Origin: an uncultured bacterium
GTDB taxonomy: Bacteria > Patescibacteriota > Minisyncoccia > Phycocordibacterales > UBA9973
Length of the DNA: 12,607 bases
Assembly: GCA_903862375.1 (NCBI GenBank)
Contig: CAIOXR010000076.1
Coordinates: 1 to 12,607 of the forward strand
Reading direction: 5' to 3'
In this document: one piece after another, positions 5,547-12,084 of the stretch
Layout of the letters: each line of letters begins with the position of its first letter
Position numbering within the stretch: position 1 is the stretch's first letter
Notes under the pieces: generated by a model
Databases searched by the model: none
Seen by the model: only the letters and a program-made list of their open reading frames with translations
Told to the model about the DNA's origin: nothing
Made by a program: the position numbers and the translations under genes

Positions 5547-7688
5547 TTATTTTCTTGCTTCGATAATTGAAGTAGCGACACTATTTGGGACTATATCATA
5601 TCTGACAAATTCCATTGTGAATCCAGCACGTCCTTCTGTCATTGAGCGAAGAGATGTCATATACCCGAACATTTCAGATAGAGGTACGACAGCTTTCACT
5701 GCTTGATTCATACCACGAGTTTCCATACCTTCGATAATTCCTCTCTTTGAAGACAAAGATCCTGTAACATCACCCATGAATTTATCTGGGGTTACAACTT
5801 CTACTTTCATCATAGGTTCAAGGATAACTGGTTTTGCCATTTTACATGCATCTTGTATAGCCATACTTGCTGCGATTTTGAAAGCCATTTCATTTGAGTC
5901 AACATCATGGAATGATCCATCGTAAAGCTCTACAGAAACATTCTCAAGCTTGAATCCTGCAAGTACTCCCCTGTCTAGACCTTCTTTAAATCCTTTTTCA
6001 CAAGCAGGAATATATTCTTGTGGAATAGCTCCTCCTTTGATCGTATTAATGAATTCAAATCCTTTTTCTCTTTTAACATTCTTTGGAAGATCTTCTATGT
6101 CTACATTCTGATCCATAGGTTTGATTCTAATCCTTACGTGTCCGTAGTTACCACGACCACCTGACTGCTTGATGTATTTACCTTCTACTTCTGCAGTACC
6201 TGTAATAGTCTCTCTGTAGGCTACTTGAGGCTTACCTACATTAGTCTCAACAGAGAACTCTCTTTTCATACGATCAACAATAATTTCAAGATGAAGCTCT
6301 CCCATACCTGCGATAATAGTCTCATTAGTCTCAGCATCTGTCGTAACACGGAAAGTAGGATCTTCTTGCGCAAGACGAGATAAAGCCATACCCATTTTCT
6401 CTTGATCTGCTTTTGTCTTTGGTTCAACACGTAGCTGAATAACTGGTTCTGGGAATACAATACGATAAAGTTCGATTGGGTGTTCTTCATCACAAAGTGT
6501 ATCTGAGGTGATAGTATCTTTAAGTCCTACAGCTGCTGCAATTTCTCCAGCATAAACTTTCTTTACTTCTTCACGATCATTAGCATGCATACGAAGTATT
6601 CGTCCGATTCTTTCTTTGTTCCTTGTGCGTGGATTATATACATAACTTCCAGCTGAAAGAGAACCTGAATAAACCCTAAAGAATATAATCTGTCCTACGA
6701 ATGGGTCTGTCGCAACCTTGAAAGCTAAAGCTGAGAATGGCTCTGCGTCGGATGCTTTACGATCCATAACTTCTTCTGTCTCTGGATTTACACCTTGGAT
6801 AGCAGGAATATCAAGTGGACTTGGAAGGTAGTCTACAACAGCGTCTAGAACAAGCTGTACTCCTTTATTCTTTAAAGCACTTCCTGCGAAAACCGGAAAA
6901 ATTTCATTTGCAATTACGCCTTTTCTCATCAACTTTTTCAATGTATCAATATCTGGAATTTTTCCTTCAAGATAATCATTCATAACCTGGTCATCTTGCT
7001 CTACAATCTTTTCAATTAATTCAGCATGGTATTTCTCTGCATCAGCTTTTAAGTTTTCAGGGATTTCTTTCTCTACAACTTTATTCCCCATCTCACCTTC
7101 AAAGTAGTAAGCTTTCATCTTAAGAAGATCTACAACTCCTTCGTGATTCTCTTCAAGACCTACGGGAATTTGCATTCTGATTGCTTTCTTTGTAAGACGA
7201 TCGAGAATAGTTCCATATGAATGTTCAAAAGATGCTCCAGTACGATCAAGTTTATTCACAAAACAAATTCGAGGGACTTGTGCTTCATCAGCATAACGCC
7301 AGTTTGTCTCTGATTGAGGCTCTACTCCAGCAACACCATCGAAAACTACAACCGCACCATCGAGTACGCGGAGAGATCGCTTAACTTCCACAGTAAAGTC
7401 AATGTGTCCCGGTGTATCAATAATATTAAAACGATGCTTTTTAGACTTATCTGTTAGTGCATAAGTTGGTGTCCAGAAACAAGTAACAGCGGCAGAAGTA
7501 ATAGTAATACCTCTTTCTCTTTCTTGCTCCATCCAGTCTGTGGTTGTCTCACCATCATGAACTTCACCTATCTTGTGTGATACTCCTGTATAAAAAAGTA
7601 CACGCTCTGTTGTGGTAGTTTTACCCGCATCAATGTGAGCAATAATACCTATATTTCTAACTTTCTCAAGTGGATAATCTCTTTCCAT
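5547..7688 (-). CDS. fusA: Translation elongation factor G
   Basis: 713 aa, slightly longer than the usual 690-700. EF-G is the GTPase that drives tRNA-mRNA translocation on the ribosome and, with RRF, helps recycle ribosomes. GTPase motifs are complete: G1 AHIDAGKT (17-24), switch I RGITI (59-63), G3 DTPGH (91-95), G4 NKLD (145-148) and G5 GSALKNKG (269-276). Domain IV includes GGRGNYGH and the tip histidine H594 in HDVDSNE, matching E. coli H583. The ATG at 7688 gives the normal start just before the G domain. The gene belongs with rpsL-rpsG (str order) but is separated from them by terminators and an IS element. It has its own promoter at 7743-7771 and terminator at 5494-5530. No tuf gene follows; an FKBP/adaptor unit does instead. 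Confidence 0.99.
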   Translation of the reverse strand: MERDYPLEKVRNIGIIAHIDAGKTTTTERVLFYTGVSHKIGEVHDGETTTDWMEQERERGITITSAAVTCFWTPTYALTDKSKKHRFNIIDTPGHIDFTVEVKRSLRVLDGAVVVFDGVAGVEPQSETNWRYADEAQVPRICFVNKLDRTGASFEHSYGTILDRLTKKAIRMQIPVGLEENHEGVVDLLKMKAYYFEGEMGNKVVEKEIPENLKADAEKYHAELIEKIVEQDDQVMNDYLEGKIPDIDTLKKLMRKGVIANEIFPVFAGSALKNKGVQLVLDAVVDYLPSPLDIPAIQGVNPETEEVMDRKASDAEPFSALAFKVATDPFVGQIIFFRVYSGSLSAGSYVYNPRTRNKERIGRILRMHANDREEVKKVYAGEIAAAVGLKDTITSDTLCDEEHPIELYRIVFPEPVIQLRVEPKTKADQEKMGMALSRLAQEDPTFRVTTDAETNETIIAGMGELHLEIIVDRMKREFSVETNVGKPQVAYRETITGTAEVEGKYIKQSGGRGNYGHVRIRIKPMDQNVDIEDLPKNVKREKGFEFINTIKGGAIPQEYIPACEKGFKEGLDRGVLAGFKLENVSVELYDGSFHDVDSNEMAFKIAASMAIQDACKMAKPVILEPMMKVEVVTPDKFMGDVTGSLSSKRGIIEGMETRGMNQAVKAVVPLSEMFGYMTSLRSMTEGRAGFTMEFVRYDIVPNSVATSIIEARK

Positions 7689-7742
7689 ATATATAAATTA
7701 ATTACTAAAAATAAAAAAGACGCAAACGCCTTATGTCTAAAG

Positions 7743-7771
7743 AATATACAATAAAATACCTTTTTTTGCAA
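7743..7771 (-). promoter_or_regulatory. fusA promoter
   Basis: On the minus strand, -35 TTGCAA (7766-7771) and -10 TATATT (7743-7748) are exactly 17 bases apart. Transcription would start near 7735, leaving a leader of about 48 bases before the ATG. The -35 box ends 9 bases from the left end of the IS element. The ancestral terminator arm (7770-7780) overlaps its first two bases. Confidence 0.75.
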
Positions 7772-7780
7772 CTAAAAATC
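7770..7780 (-). terminator. Left arm of a terminator split by the IS element
   Basis: AACTAAAAATC at 7770-7780 is the outer part of a stem whose remainder lies on the other side of the IS at 8820-8843. Joining 7780 to 8823 gives AACTAAAAATCCCC, loop TATT, then GGGGATTTTTAGTT: a perfect 14-bp stem. The last three bases (ATC, 7778-7780) are one copy of the target-site duplication. Confidence 0.88.
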
Positions 7781-7806
7781 TCTGAATTATCATCCTAATT
7801 GCAAAG
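7781..7806 (+). repeat. Left terminal inverted repeat of the IS
   Basis: It pairs with 8794-8819, differing at four of 26 positions, including both outermost and innermost bases. Its inner part, CTAATTGCAAAG (7795-7806), is repeated directly at 7818-7829 with a 23-base period, a possible extra transposase binding site. Confidence 0.88.
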
Positions 7807-7817
7807 AAGTTTGCAGG

Positions 7818-7829
7818 CTAATTGCAAAG
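7818..7829 (+). repeat. Subterminal direct repeat in the IS
   Basis: CTAATTGCAAAG repeats the inner end of the left inverted repeat (7795-7806) exactly, 23 bases downstream. It lies upstream of the transposase start, so it could bind transposase for autoregulation or help assemble the left end. Confidence 0.7.
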
Positions 7830-7853
7830 GTATTTTAGACATATAGTTAATAT

Positions 7854-8810
7854 ATGTCACATAAACAAATAGGAAATGAGGATTATGGATGTATTGCGAG
7901 AATGTTAAAAGCAGGATATTCATACTCTGAAATAGCAAGAACAATTAATAAAAATGTGGGTTCTGTAAGTAGGCATGTAAGAGAAAACGGAGGAAGAGAT
8001 AGGTATGATATAAAAGAGGTAAAAAGAAGAAAAAGATATAAAAGAATTGAAGCAATGGAGGGTATAAGGATACTGAAGGGATTTTTGTTAAGATCTGTGA
8101 CTAAACTTCTAAAAGAACATCTCTCTCCAGAACAAATTGAAGGTGTACTAAAAAAGAAAGGAAAATTGATATCTTCTACAACCATATATAGATATATAAA
8201 CGAGAGAGCTCCATACTTAAAAATGTATTTAAGATCTCAGAAAGGAAAATACAGGAGAAAGAGAGGAACAAAACAAAGAGAACACGAAAGAGAGCTTGCA
8301 AAGAAAAGACGGATTGATGAGAGGCCTGAAATAATTAACCGAAGAGGTAGAATTGGTGACTTTGAAGGAGATACCATGTTAGGAAGAGATAAAAGAGTTC
8401 GTATTGTGACATATGTAGATAGAAAAAGCGGATACCTAGTATCATTCTTGCTTCCTAGAATGAATGCTGAGCTTCTTTCGACACTAACAGTACAAGCTTT
8501 TAAGAAAATTTCCAAAAACAAGAAAAAGACAATTACATTTGATAATGGTATTGAATTTAGTGCTTGGGAGAATATTGAAAAGAAAACAAATATGAAAATA
8601 TATTTTGCATATCCATACCACTCTTGGGAACGAGGTACTAATGAAAATACAAATGGATTAATTAGACAATACTTTCCAAAGAAATATGATTTTAATTTAA
8701 TATCACCTAAAGAATTAGATTATGTTGTTCAGAAATTAAATAATAGACCTAGGAAAAGATTGAAATTCAGAACTCCAAAAGATGTATTCTGGGGTTTGCA
8801 ATTAGAATGA
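7854..8810 (+). CDS. IS30-family transposase
   Basis: 318 aa, complete. The N-terminus has a helix-turn-helix (about 13-44: ARMLKAGYSYSEIARTINKN, then GSVSRHV), as in IS30 transposases. A basic middle region (about 128-155) precedes the catalytic core. The DDE triad is D173 (FEGDTMLG), D230 (TFDNGIEF) and E264 (GTNENTNG). The last two are 33 residues apart, the DD(33)E spacing of IS30. The common GDWEGD is GDFEGD here. The enzyme cuts and joins the element's ends. The ATG at 7854 is the first in frame; no SD is seen, and the leader TAGTTAATAT is AT-rich. The TGA stop at 8808-8810 lies inside the right inverted repeat. It is the only plus-strand gene, opposite to all its neighbours, and no frameshift or stop breaks it. 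Confidence 0.96.
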   Translation: MSHKQIGNEDYGCIARMLKAGYSYSEIARTINKNVGSVSRHVRENGGRDRYDIKEVKRRKRYKRIEAMEGIRILKGFLLRSVTKLLKEHLSPEQIEGVLKKKGKLISSTTIYRYINERAPYLKMYLRSQKGKYRRKRGTKQREHERELAKKRRIDERPEIINRRGRIGDFEGDTMLGRDKRVRIVTYVDRKSGYLVSFLLPRMNAELLSTLTVQAFKKISKNKKKTITFDNGIEFSAWENIEKKTNMKIYFAYPYHSWERGTNENTNGLIRQYFPKKYDFNLISPKELDYVVQKLNNRPRKRLKFRTPKDVFWGLQLE

Positions 8811-8819
8811 CAATTCAGG
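8794..8819 (+). repeat. Right terminal inverted repeat of the IS
   Basis: It is the partner of 7781-7806 and overlaps the last codons and stop of the transposase gene. Confidence 0.88.
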
Positions 8820-8843
8820 ATCCCCTATTGGGGATTTTTAGTT
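8820..8843. terminator. Right part of the split terminator, still a short hairpin
   Basis: This holds ATC (second target copy), CCC, loop TATT and GGGGATTTTTAGTT. On its own it can still fold ATCCCC against GGGGAT (6 bp) followed by TTTT on the plus strand, so it may now end the transposase transcript. For the minus strand the long stem is lost. The full ancestral stem needs 7770-7780. Confidence 0.8.
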
Positions 8844-8857
8844 TTAGTATAAATTTA

Positions 8858-8884
8858 TTACCAAGCGAAGTGGGGAACATATTT
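8858..8884 (-). pseudogene. Relic resembling the last codons of a second rpsG
   Basis: On the minus strand these bases read K-Y-V-P-H-F-A-W-stop, against K-A-F-A-H-F-A-W-stop at the end of the intact rpsG. Over the final five codons the differences are silent (CAC/CAT, TTC/TTT, TAA/TAG). Like the real gene, the relic is followed by a terminator with an AAAAATCCCC/GGGGATTTTT core, here the one split by the IS. Upstream of the relic no further S7 similarity is visible. It may be the leftover 3' end of an old or foreign rpsG, or a partial duplication. The match is short, so chance remains possible. Confidence 0.45.
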
Positions 8885-8957
8885 CTGGGGTATTTTTAAA
8901 ATCATTAAATTTCAAAAAGTACCAAGAAATACATGCTACATTTTGCACTGGTATAAG

Positions 8958-8981
8958 AAAAATCCCCTTTCGGGGATTTTT
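8958..8981 (-). terminator. Rho-independent terminator of rpsL-rpsG
   Basis: AAAAATCCCC (8958-8967), loop TTTC and GGGGATTTTT (8972-8981) make a 10-bp stem only two bases after the rpsG stop. On the minus strand the loop is GAAA, a stable GNRA tetraloop, and the stem ends in a T-run. Flanking bases (CATTTTGC at 8939-8946 and GCAAAATG at 8991-8998) are also complementary and could lengthen the structure into the end of rpsG. Confidence 0.92.
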
Positions 8982-8983
8982 TT

Positions 8984-9454
8984 CTACCAAGCAAAATGGG
9001 CAAATGCTTTGTTTGATTCTGCCATTTTATGAGTATCATCACGTTTCTTTATAGCAGAACCTTCATTCTTAGAAGCAAGGATAAGCTCTTCAGCAAGCTT
9101 TACATGTATAGGTGCTCCCTTTTTACTACGAGCAGCATCTATCATCCAACGCATTGCTAATGCCAAACGTCTTTCAGGGCGAACCTCACGAGGAACCTGA
9201 TAGTTTGCACCACCGATACGACGTGAACGAACTTCAACAGTAGGACCTGCATTCTTTAATGCTGTATCAAAAACTTCAAGAGGATTTGGATTACCAGTTT
9301 TTTCTTTTATAATTTCAAAAGCTTTATAGACTGACTTTCTTGCAGTTTCTTTCTTTCCATGAAGCATAATGTTATTTATAAATTTACCTAACTTTTGAGA
9401 GTTATACATTATGTCAGGACTTACTATATTTCTATTTTTTATTTTTCTTCGCAT
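8984..9454 (-). CDS. rpsG: 30S ribosomal protein S7
   Basis: 156 aa, the normal bacterial length. S7 is a primary binder of the 3' domain of 16S rRNA and nucleates assembly of the 30S head; it lies near the E site. Recognisable features are the start MRRKI, the central conserved run GPTVEVRSRRIGGANYQVP (69-88 region), RPERRLALAMRW, and the C-terminal tail ending AHFAW. The ATG at 9454 lies 21 bases after the rpsL stop, so the two are co-transcribed. No clear SD precedes it (AAGAATAAAATT). In E. coli S7 represses its own operon by binding the rpsL-rpsG spacer; this spacer is too short to show an equivalent site. A strong terminator follows directly. Confidence 0.99.
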   Translation of the reverse strand: MRRKIKNRNIVSPDIMYNSQKLGKFINNIMLHGKKETARKSVYKAFEIIKEKTGNPNPLEVFDTALKNAGPTVEVRSRRIGGANYQVPREVRPERRLALAMRWMIDAARSKKGAPIHVKLAEELILASKNEGSAIKKRDDTHKMAESNKAFAHFAW

Positions 9455-9475
9455 AATTTTATTCTTTATTCTTAA

Positions 9476-9904
9476 TTATTTTTTAGCAACAGCTTTCTTG
9501 GGTGTCTTTGTACCATATAGACTTCTTGACTGTCTTCTCTTCTCTACTCCTGTAGTATCAAGACGTCCACGAACAATGTGATAACGTACTCCGATAAGGT
9601 CTTTCACACGTCCTCCACGAATCATGACAACTGAGTGCTCCTGAAGATTGTGTCCTTCACCTGGAATATATGCTGTAACTTCCATACCATTTGTAAGTCT
9701 GACACGAGCTATCTTTCGGAGAGCAGAGTTTGGCTTTTTAGGTGTGGTAGTTGAAACTTTTGTACAAACCCCTCTCTTAAATGGAGCTGGGTAATATACT
9801 GGCTTATTATGAATTGAATTAAAACCTCTTGCTAATGCAACAGCTTTTGATTTTCTTTTTATTATCTTACGACTCTTTCGAACTAATTGATTTATTGTAG
9901 GCAT
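9476..9904 (-). CDS. rpsL: 30S ribosomal protein S12
   Basis: 142 aa. S12 sits at the decoding centre and affects accuracy and streptomycin response. The conserved TTTPKKPNSALRK is at 52-64, with the two lysines at K56-K57, and GEGHNLQEHSV with RGGRVKDL is at 82-103. Compared with E. coli there is an extra stretch before KRGVC (about 21-42), as in the longer S12 forms of many bacteria. The loop KDLPG of most bacteria is KDLIG here, I104 replacing the proline linked to streptomycin phenotypes. The C-terminus is lysine-rich. The ATG at 9904 follows TTTTTTAAATAAT with no SD. It is the first gene of rpsL-rpsG, with a candidate promoter at 9941-9969. Confidence 0.99.
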   Translation of the reverse strand: MPTINQLVRKSRKIIKRKSKAVALARGFNSIHNKPVYYPAPFKRGVCTKVSTTTPKKPNSALRKIARVRLTNGMEVTAYIPGEGHNLQEHSVVMIRGGRVKDLIGVRYHIVRGRLDTTGVEKRRQSRSLYGTKTPKKAVAKK

Positions 9905-9940
9905 ATTATTTAAAAAATAGTCTAAACGACTAGTTTCAAT

Positions 9941-9969
9941 ACTCTACTATAAAGTACTAAATAAAGCAA
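9941..9969 (-). promoter_or_regulatory. Candidate promoter for rpsL-rpsG
   Basis: On the minus strand, TTGCTT (9964-9969) and TAGAGT (9941-9946) are 17 bases apart. Both boxes match consensus only moderately. Position and spacing make this the best candidate in the 196-base gap, with transcription starting about 30 bases before the rpsL ATG. Confidence 0.4.
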
Positions 9970-10032
9970 GCACTCTATTAAGTAATTATAATCTATTACG
10001 CTCTTACTACTACGCATAATACTGAGAGTGCT
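9969..10032 (-). terminator. Long inverted-repeat structure between the 660-aa protein gene and rpsL
   Basis: AGCACTCT (9969-9976) pairs with AGAGTGCT (10025-10032). On the minus strand the stem starts after AAAA and is followed by TGCTTTATTT. The 48 bases between are partly self-similar (TAATAC and AAGAGCG stretches) and may fold further. The likely job is to end transcription of the surface-protein genes, though the T-run is weak and the distance from their stop is about 70 bases. A small structured RNA or an rpsL regulatory region are alternatives. I see nothing else in 10033-10100. Confidence 0.45.
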
Positions 10033-10100
10033 TTTAACATCTCAATATAATTATTAATAAATTATTTAATGATCTGAAGAAAATTATTATGAAATATTAG

Positions 10101-12083
10101 CTATATTTTAAACTTTTTATTCAAATAACCTTTTTCTACTTTTATTAATTCTGATGTATGGACTAAACTATAACTTTCATCAATATTTTTATTTTCTATT
10201 TTTGTATAATAATCTCCATTCGGTATTAAACAATAATATTTACCTGTTTTATCTGCTACTTTATGAATGAATTCATCATTACTCCCAGTAAAATAAACTC
10301 TGACAATAGCATAAGGTAGAGGGATGTCACTGCCTATTTGTTTTACATAACCAAAAGCTCTTGGTCTTAGGATAGTTCTTTTTAAAATAAATAAAAGAAG
10401 ATAAACAATTACAATAATAATATTATAAGATACCGGTAATACCATAAGTGCTACTAATGAGATAATCATTCCTAAATAAAATAATAAATCAGCAACACGA
10501 GAAATCCACAAATCTCTTACAGAAAAAAACTTCATAAGTTTTTTATCTTTTTTTGTAAATTCATTCCAGTCAAACTTTAATGGGTCCATCGGTATATTTT
10601 TAGTTATAACTCCACCCTCGAGCAATTCTATAGTATCAGCAAAATATAAATCTTGATATAATTCATCTTTTTCTTTATCTTTTAATTTCTTTGAGGGAAA
10701 TTCATAATTTGTCTTCTTTGCTTCTATAGTGTACTTACCTGCTGGTACAAGAAAACCATATCTTCCATCTAAGTCTGTTATAGAAGTGGCTACCTCGTTA
10801 CCAGCTAAATCTTTAAGGATTACATAAACAGGATCTAATGGTTGTTTTGTAACACTATCATATACTGTTCCCCATGGTAAATTTCTCTTTTTAAGACCAA
10901 AAGCGATCAATAATAAACTCCATAGTCTAAAAGGAATAAAAAATAGCTCTGAAAAAGACAAAGGATTAGCAAAAAGTACTGTAGCTACACTAATAGAAAT
11001 ACCAGATACTGCACCAGAAACAGCTACTAATTTTGTAGTTACATCCCCTTCTTTAGTTTTTAATACTTTAAAAATAGTTTTATTTACTTTTGTTGTTACT
11101 TTTTCTACACTATTAATAGTATCCTCAAGCACTACTTGTGTAATTGCTATTTTTGAACCTCCATTACTACTAATATAATTTGAATTAGAACTAGTTAAAT
11201 TATTGTTCAATGAAAAATTATCATCATTTATATTTGGATTATTCGGTGATCCTGGTTCTGATGTTGGATTTGTATTCATCGCTGGAGGTTCTTTTGGTTC
11301 AATATTAGAAGAAACAACTGGTGGTACTGGAATTACGGGGAGTAATATAACCGGAGGAATAACTACAGACGGAATAATAACAGGAGGAGTAATTGTATTA
11401 CTACCGGTTGTTAAACTAGAATTAGATATCTGTCGCCAATCTGTCTTAACACAAGAGTCAGGAGAACTACAATTAAACTTTATATATCCAAAATTCTGTG
11501 ACCATGCTAAACCTGTAAATTCACCATTATTATTTATCTGAACTTTATATCCATAATATTTGTCTCTAATATTTTCTTCTGTAGTTCCACTACCATCTTT
11601 TCCCCCACAAATAACATCTGTATAACTATTATGATTTTTATCGCAATTCTCTTCTGCATTAAAATTTATCCAACCAGTATTTTCACCCCAAGCCCAACCA
11701 GAAAGATTCCCCTTCCCATCATTTATAACTTTATAATTACTAATACAACTACCAGCAATCCAGTTTTCACTTATTTTATCAAATTTTTCATTCTTACAAT
11801 TTAAAGATATCCACCCTACTGGAGAGTTTCCAATTGCATATCCAGTAAGCTCAGTATCTGTAACATGAACATTTATTTTATCTGGAAAAGCTAATGGATC
11901 TGTATAATATCCAAAATTTATTAAGGTACCAGCGTTACATGTACCGTCAGAACACAATAATGCTTTCTTATTATTTAAATCTATCGTCCCATTTGTAGTA
12001 GAAGCATAAATAGAAAAAAATCCAAAAGTTAAAATTGCTACAAATAGATATTTAAAAAAATTATTTAATAAACTAATATTCAT
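10101..12083 (-). CDS. Large surface/membrane protein with GWAW-type repeats and two carboxypeptidase-regulatory-like domains
   Basis: 660 aa. An N-terminal hydrophobic signal (about 9-27, KYLFVAILTFGFFSIYA) leads to an exported part with three related repeats: GYAIGNSPVGWISLNC (81-96), GWAWGENTGWINFNAE (129-144) and GLAWSQNFGYIKFNC (191-205). These resemble repeats I know from Parcubacteria surface proteins. Several cysteines could form disulphides. A Pro/Val linker (about 232-258) and an Asn/Ser-rich stretch follow. Hydrophobic segments near 353-371 and 378-396 precede a beta-sandwich domain (about 404-497: GTVYDSVTKQPL, TDLDGRYGFLVPAGKYTIEA). Two more membrane segments (about 531-568) precede a second such domain (575-655: DKTGKYYCLIPNGDYYTKI). 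The ATG follows the upstream stop by one base (TAGTATG), so the two are translationally coupled. The function is unknown; a cell-surface or fibre-anchoring role is inferred. Confidence 0.88.
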   Translation of the reverse strand: MNISLLNNFFKYLFVAILTFGFFSIYASTTNGTIDLNNKKALLCSDGTCNAGTLINFGYYTDPLAFPDKINVHVTDTELTGYAIGNSPVGWISLNCKNEKFDKISENWIAGSCISNYKVINDGKGNLSGWAWGENTGWINFNAEENCDKNHNSYTDVICGGKDGSGTTEENIRDKYYGYKVQINNNGEFTGLAWSQNFGYIKFNCSSPDSCVKTDWRQISNSSLTTGSNTITPPVIIPSVVIPPVILLPVIPVPPVVSSNIEPKEPPAMNTNPTSEPGSPNNPNINDDNFSLNNNLTSSNSNYISSNGGSKIAITQVVLEDTINSVEKVTTKVNKTIFKVLKTKEGDVTTKLVAVSGAVSGISISVATVLFANPLSFSELFFIPFRLWSLLLIAFGLKKRNLPWGTVYDSVTKQPLDPVYVILKDLAGNEVATSITDLDGRYGFLVPAGKYTIEAKKTNYEFPSKKLKDKEKDELYQDLYFADTIELLEGGVITKNIPMDPLKFDWNEFTKKDKKLMKFFSVRDLWISRVADLLFYLGMIISLVALMVLPVSYNIIIVIVYLLLFILKRTILRPRAFGYVKQIGSDIPLPYAIVRVYFTGSNDEFIHKVADKTGKYYCLIPNGDYYTKIENKNIDESYSLVHTSELIKVEKGYLNKKFKI

Positions 12084-12084
12084 A

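Larger units (their letters stand above)
7781..8819 (+). mobile_element. IS30-family insertion sequence, 1039 bp, flanked by ATC duplications
   Basis: Imperfect terminal inverted repeats of 26 bp lie at 7781-7806 and 8794-8819, with 22 of 26 positions matching after reverse complementing; the core is CTGAATT-TCAT-CTAATTGCAAA. They are flanked by ATC at 7778-7780 and 8820-8822, in line with the 2-4 bp duplications typical of IS30. The ends are independently confirmed because removing the element plus one ATC rebuilds a perfect terminator hairpin. It holds a single intact DDE transposase whose stop codon lies inside the right repeat. The clean duplication and intact gene suggest a fairly recent insertion. 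IS30-type elements are known to favour palindromic or hairpin targets, which fits. Confidence 0.92.

Noticed and set aside
5518..5706. Plus-strand ORF of 62 codons
   Set aside because: It begins in the fusA terminator and overlaps the conserved fusA C-terminus; it is a shadow frame.
6266..6493. Minus-strand ORF of 75 codons
   Set aside because: It is an alternate frame within fusA, whose own frame is intact and conserved here.
7883..8521. Two minus-strand ORFs opposite the transposase
   Set aside because: They are antisense shadows of an intact DDE transposase, with low-complexity Ser/Leu/Phe-rich translations.
11203..11541. Plus-strand Gly/Thr/Ile-rich ORF of 112 codons
   Set aside because: It is the reverse of the Pro/Val linker codons in the 660-aa protein gene; the odd composition follows from that.
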